The translations under genes were made by a program, and so were the position numbers. This document shows, in pieces, positions 61,491 to 64,000 of a stretch of 64,000 nt of DNA. Positions within the stretch are counted from its first letter, which is position 1; the number at the start of each line of letters is the position of its first letter. Below the pieces are notes generated by a model that was not told the DNA's origin, made no database searches, and saw only the letters and a list, made by a program, of their open reading frames with translations. The stretch comes from Euglena gracilis (taxonomy: Eukaryota > Euglenida > Euglenophyceae > Euglenales), in assembly GCA_039621445.1 (NCBI GenBank), contig CP154955.1, positions 49,088,086 to 49,152,085 of the forward strand, in the 5' to 3' direction.

Positions 61491-62740
61491 CTGCAAGTAT
61501 GCCTTCAGCACTTTGATTTCCCCTTTCAGCCTTTCTGGAGTGTCGATGCAAATATCCCATCGCTTTTCTTGGTGCATCTGGCTGAACTTTAAAAGCTCCC
61601 GGTTTACCAATCTCAAAAATGGCAGAGCAGGGAGGTAACTTCTGACTTGTCCCAGAATGCTGGCTATTTTTCTGCAACTGAGTTTTTGTGCCAGCACCAC
61701 CTCGCCCAGTTCCTTTCTGATAGTTTTTAATTTGTGTGGGGGCACCTCCAGCTGACCTTTTTCCAAGTGTATGATGAACCCAAAATGTTGCAGCCTTTGG
61801 GTGGGAGTAAACACAGACTTTTCCTGGCTGACCTTGAACCCAGCCTCCCCTAATGTGTTCAGCATCTGCAACAAATGTTTTTTCACCAGATTTTCTGTTG
61901 AACCAAACAGAATGCTGTCGTCCAAATAGACAAACACCTGCAATCCCTTTGACCTCCACAGTTTTAGCAGGACTTTCATTAGTGACATGAACAATTTTAG
62001 GAGGGTGCTTAGGCCAAAACAAGCCCCTTGAAACTCCCACAGGTCCGATCCCACGTGAATTCTGACAAATTTTTTGAAATCGTTTGCCAGCCCCAGATGA
62101 AAGTATGCACCTTCATGTCTAGTTGGACTGCCCAATCCCCTTTTTTCAGAGTGGGGAAAATTGTGGACATATTTTCCAAAGTGAACTTTTCTGGACAGCA
62201 AAACTTATTTAGATCTAGACAATCTGTGATAAGGCGATGCTTCACCCCCTCCCCTTCTGGTTTTGACAACACAAACCAGGGTACCAGATGGGCAGTGTTT
62301 TGGGCATTTCCCAGTTTTTTTGGTTGCCCACTTTCTTGGTACTCCCTCAAGATTTTGGAGGCCAGGCTCATTTCCTGCTCTGACTTTTGCTGGTGTCTTT
62401 TTGACAGACACAGGGGTAGAGGGTGGTCTGGCTGCACACCTTTTGAATTAGTGATACCAACTGGCTTGCATTCTCCTGCCACCATGGTATACATTTTCTT
62501 AGTGTCTGAAACAGAGGCCTCCCAAGCCATTGAAAACCCTTTCTTGGTTCGGTGTTTTTGCGCATCCTTCGGCCTCGGCTGTTCTGGAGGCGGCCGCCGG
62601 GATTCGAAGCCAAAATCTTCAATGGTTTTCCTTTTGTCCTTAGGATTTTTCCATTGCACCTGGAAATTAATTTTTTTTTCAAATTCTGTACCTTGCATGC
62701 ACAAACAATTGGTTTTTTTTGTAGTATTGTTCCAGTGCAT
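61350..62740 (-). pseudogene. N-terminal region and RT of family 2, one frameshift
   Basis: It begins MHWNNTTKKTNCLCMQ and reads SLASKILREYQESG, HRLITDCLDLNKF and AVQLDMK (first catalytic Asp). One missing base near 62,110 shifts into the frame with AYFHLGLANDF, WEFQGACFGLSTL and VFVYLDDSILFG (YLDD at 61917-61928), then the RT thumb and RNase H start RVLHSDSSAWAWGGVD. Confidence 0.85.
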
Positions 62741-63045
62741 TGGGTGGGATAGAAGAACCCTGTGTGTGGTATGGTTTGGAATTGGTGCGTTCGAGTGGGG
62801 ACTTTCTTAGGTTAATTAGGGAAACGTGGCCAATCCTACTGTGGAAAATTGGTCGGCCGGTCTTGAAAATTTCAAAGATTCGGCCCAGCAAGGTCAAAAA
62901 TTGAGTTCAGGCATTCAAGCCGAACCATAATAATCTTCTCCCTAGGTGAAATTCGACTGAAAACCAAAAAATGGTATTTCAGTGATTTTCGGCCCCACTA
63001 AGGCAAATTTTGGCCAATTTTTGGGTTAGTACCTCTTTACACCAT
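62741..63045 (-). repeat. Leader region shared with 56039-56340
   Basis: In the minus strand it begins near GTACTAACCCAAAAATTGGC and ends before the polyprotein start. An intron (GT start, ACTAAC near the start) or a promoter-bearing leader are both possible; nothing here decides. Confidence 0.75.
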
Positions 63046-63202
63046 GCCCTTTCCCTGAAGTCTGGACCTTGAATGATTCCTTTCTCCCATTCCTCTGGGG
63101 GGGAGTTTGTTGTGGGCCAGGTCCCTGTCTCCAGTAGCCCTTGCCAGACTGGGGATGGCCTCAGGGCAGGGGACAGCAGGGGGATTACCTCCTCCATGGA
63201 GC

Positions 63203-63904
63203 TCAGCTGGGGGGTCTCCCCCACTCCATTGATGGTCTGGCTTTGATGGCTTCACCCCTTCTTGGGGTCTTTGGTGATTCAGGCGTTGCCCTTGCCTTTT
63301 CTGAGGACAGGAGTGGGGAGAGGGAAGATTCAGCAGGGGATGTATACCCTTTCTGCCATCCTGGGTTCTTCCACAGGCTGCCATAGCCTTTTCCTCTCCC
63401 AGACTTGAATTGGCTGCAATAGCCTTTGCCTTTGCCAAACTTGAACTTAAGTCCTTTGCTCTGAATCAAGCAGGCTTGGCAACGGCCTTCTCCAGACATT
63501 CTATGTCTCATTTTCCCATCCCCACAGGAAGCCCATTGGGCTTTGTCAACTGCCCAAATCTTCTTTGGAGAACAGCCCGTTGTTTGTACTTGGGTTTTGT
63601 TCGCCGGCCCCACCCCCTGTGCGCCGCCGGTCGCCCCCGCGACCGGCGAGTCCCGGTGGGCCGAGGGCCCGGGGGGTCCTCGCCGTCGTGGAAAACCACC
63701 AACAGCCGGGGGGTGGGTGTTTCCGGGGTGGGGCCTGCGCTTTCTCCGAGGGTTGGTGGGCTCAAGCCAACCTCCGTTTGTTTCACTCAGGTATTTTCCA
63801 CAACCCCAGCCGGTGCGTAGGATCGTTTTTTCAAGGGTTTCCGAAATTTTAGTGAAAAACGAAAAATCTGCCATTTGCAATGAAATCGAACTTTTCTCTC
63901 TCAA
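63203..63904 (-). CDS. Gag-like frame of family 2
   Basis: 233 codons, starting MREKSSISLQMADFSFFTKI. The middle is Pro/Gly/Arg-rich. Toward the C-terminus are repeats of GKGKGYCSQFKSGRGKGYGSLW, echoing the GYGS motifs of the family-1 gag. It lies directly ahead of the shared leader and RT region. The assignment is by position and composition only. Confidence 0.5.
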   Translation of the reverse strand: MREKSSISLQMADFSFFTKISETLEKTILRTGWGCGKYLSETNGGWLEPTNPRRKRRPHPGNTHPPAVGGFPRRRGPPGPSAHRDSPVAGATGGAQGVGPANKTQVQTTGCSPKKIWAVDKAQWASCGDGKMRHRMSGEGRCQACLIQSKGLKFKFGKGKGYCSQFKSGRGKGYGSLWKNPGWQKGYTSPAESSLSPLLSSEKARATPESPKTPRRGEAIKARPSMEWGRPPS

Positions 63905-63942
63905 ATCTCACTTTTCTCTCTTTCTCTCTCTCACACTCTCTT
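63893..63942 (+). repeat. CT-rich microsatellite
   Basis: Runs of CTCTCT and TTTCTCTC between ~63,893 and 63,942, followed by short CCAACCCAC repeats up to the window end. Confidence 0.8.
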
Positions 63943-64000
63943 GCACACACCAACCCACAAACCAACCCACTGAATCTGAAATGAATCCCAACCCACTGGA

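Larger units (their letters stand above)
59410..63904 (-). mobile_element. DIRS-like retrotransposon, family 2
   Basis: On the minus strand, in order: gag-like frame, shared leader, RT, RNase H, methyltransferase-like remnant, tyrosine recombinase, inverted arms. Protein similarity to family 1 is clear but moderate. Several frameshifts break it. The 5' terminal repeat was not identified. Confidence 0.78.

Overview
The window is eukaryotic nuclear DNA made almost entirely of repeats. I found no host gene, tRNA or rRNA. Evidence for a eukaryote is a Ty3/gypsy LTR retrotransposon with chromodomain and tRNA primer site, several tyrosine-recombinase (DIRS-like) retrotransposons, hAT-type miniature transposons with 8-bp target duplications, and a long satellite array. 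Many C/G homopolymer tracts of 8-18 bases also mark it. The primer site ends TGGTAGCAGA, which fits an initiator Met-tRNA ending GCUACCA rather than the land-plant GAUACCA type. This and the lack of plant-like genes suggest an alga or other protist, but the lineage cannot be fixed from the sequence.

Layout. 1-654: GC-rich, no gene. 655-27077: a tandem array of a ~720-bp satellite (28 consecutive landmark copies from 6,981 to 26,430), interrupted at 1531-5966 by an insertion carrying foldback and hAT-like elements and at ~6227-6525 by a second C/G-rich insert. 27078-28899: unique-looking DNA with a 122-bp hAT MITE. 28900-34287: terminal remnants, then a DIRS-like element (copy 1: gag, RT, RNase H, methyltransferase-like domain, tyrosine recombinase). 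34288-55067: a second copy joined head-to-tail to the first and split at 35266/51810 by a young 16.5-kb Ty3/gypsy element on the minus strand. 55065-63904: fragments of a second DIRS-like family in both orientations, the best preserved on the minus strand at 59.4-62.7 kb. The window ends in a CT-rich microsatellite.

How the parts relate. The Ty3/gypsy element (35267-51809) has two 309-bp LTRs differing at two positions, a 5-bp target duplication, a primer site abutting the 5' LTR, a polypurine tract abutting the 3' LTR, a coiled-coil/zinc-knuckle gag, protease, RT, RNase H, integrase with chromodomain, and then an unusual ~1,840-codon extra coding region between integrase and 3' LTR. Its gag-to-integrase frame is 2,371 codons long and is interrupted only by three UAG codons. 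The first is followed by an 11-bp stem-loop, as in stop-codon readthrough. The element is also crowded with short perfect hairpins and palindromes with AT-rich cores, in coding and noncoding parts alike. I consider these, with the extra coding region, the most novel features of the window. The DIRS-like copies are broken mostly by plus or minus one base in G/C (or A) homopolymers, and copy 2 has a scrambled recombinase segment.
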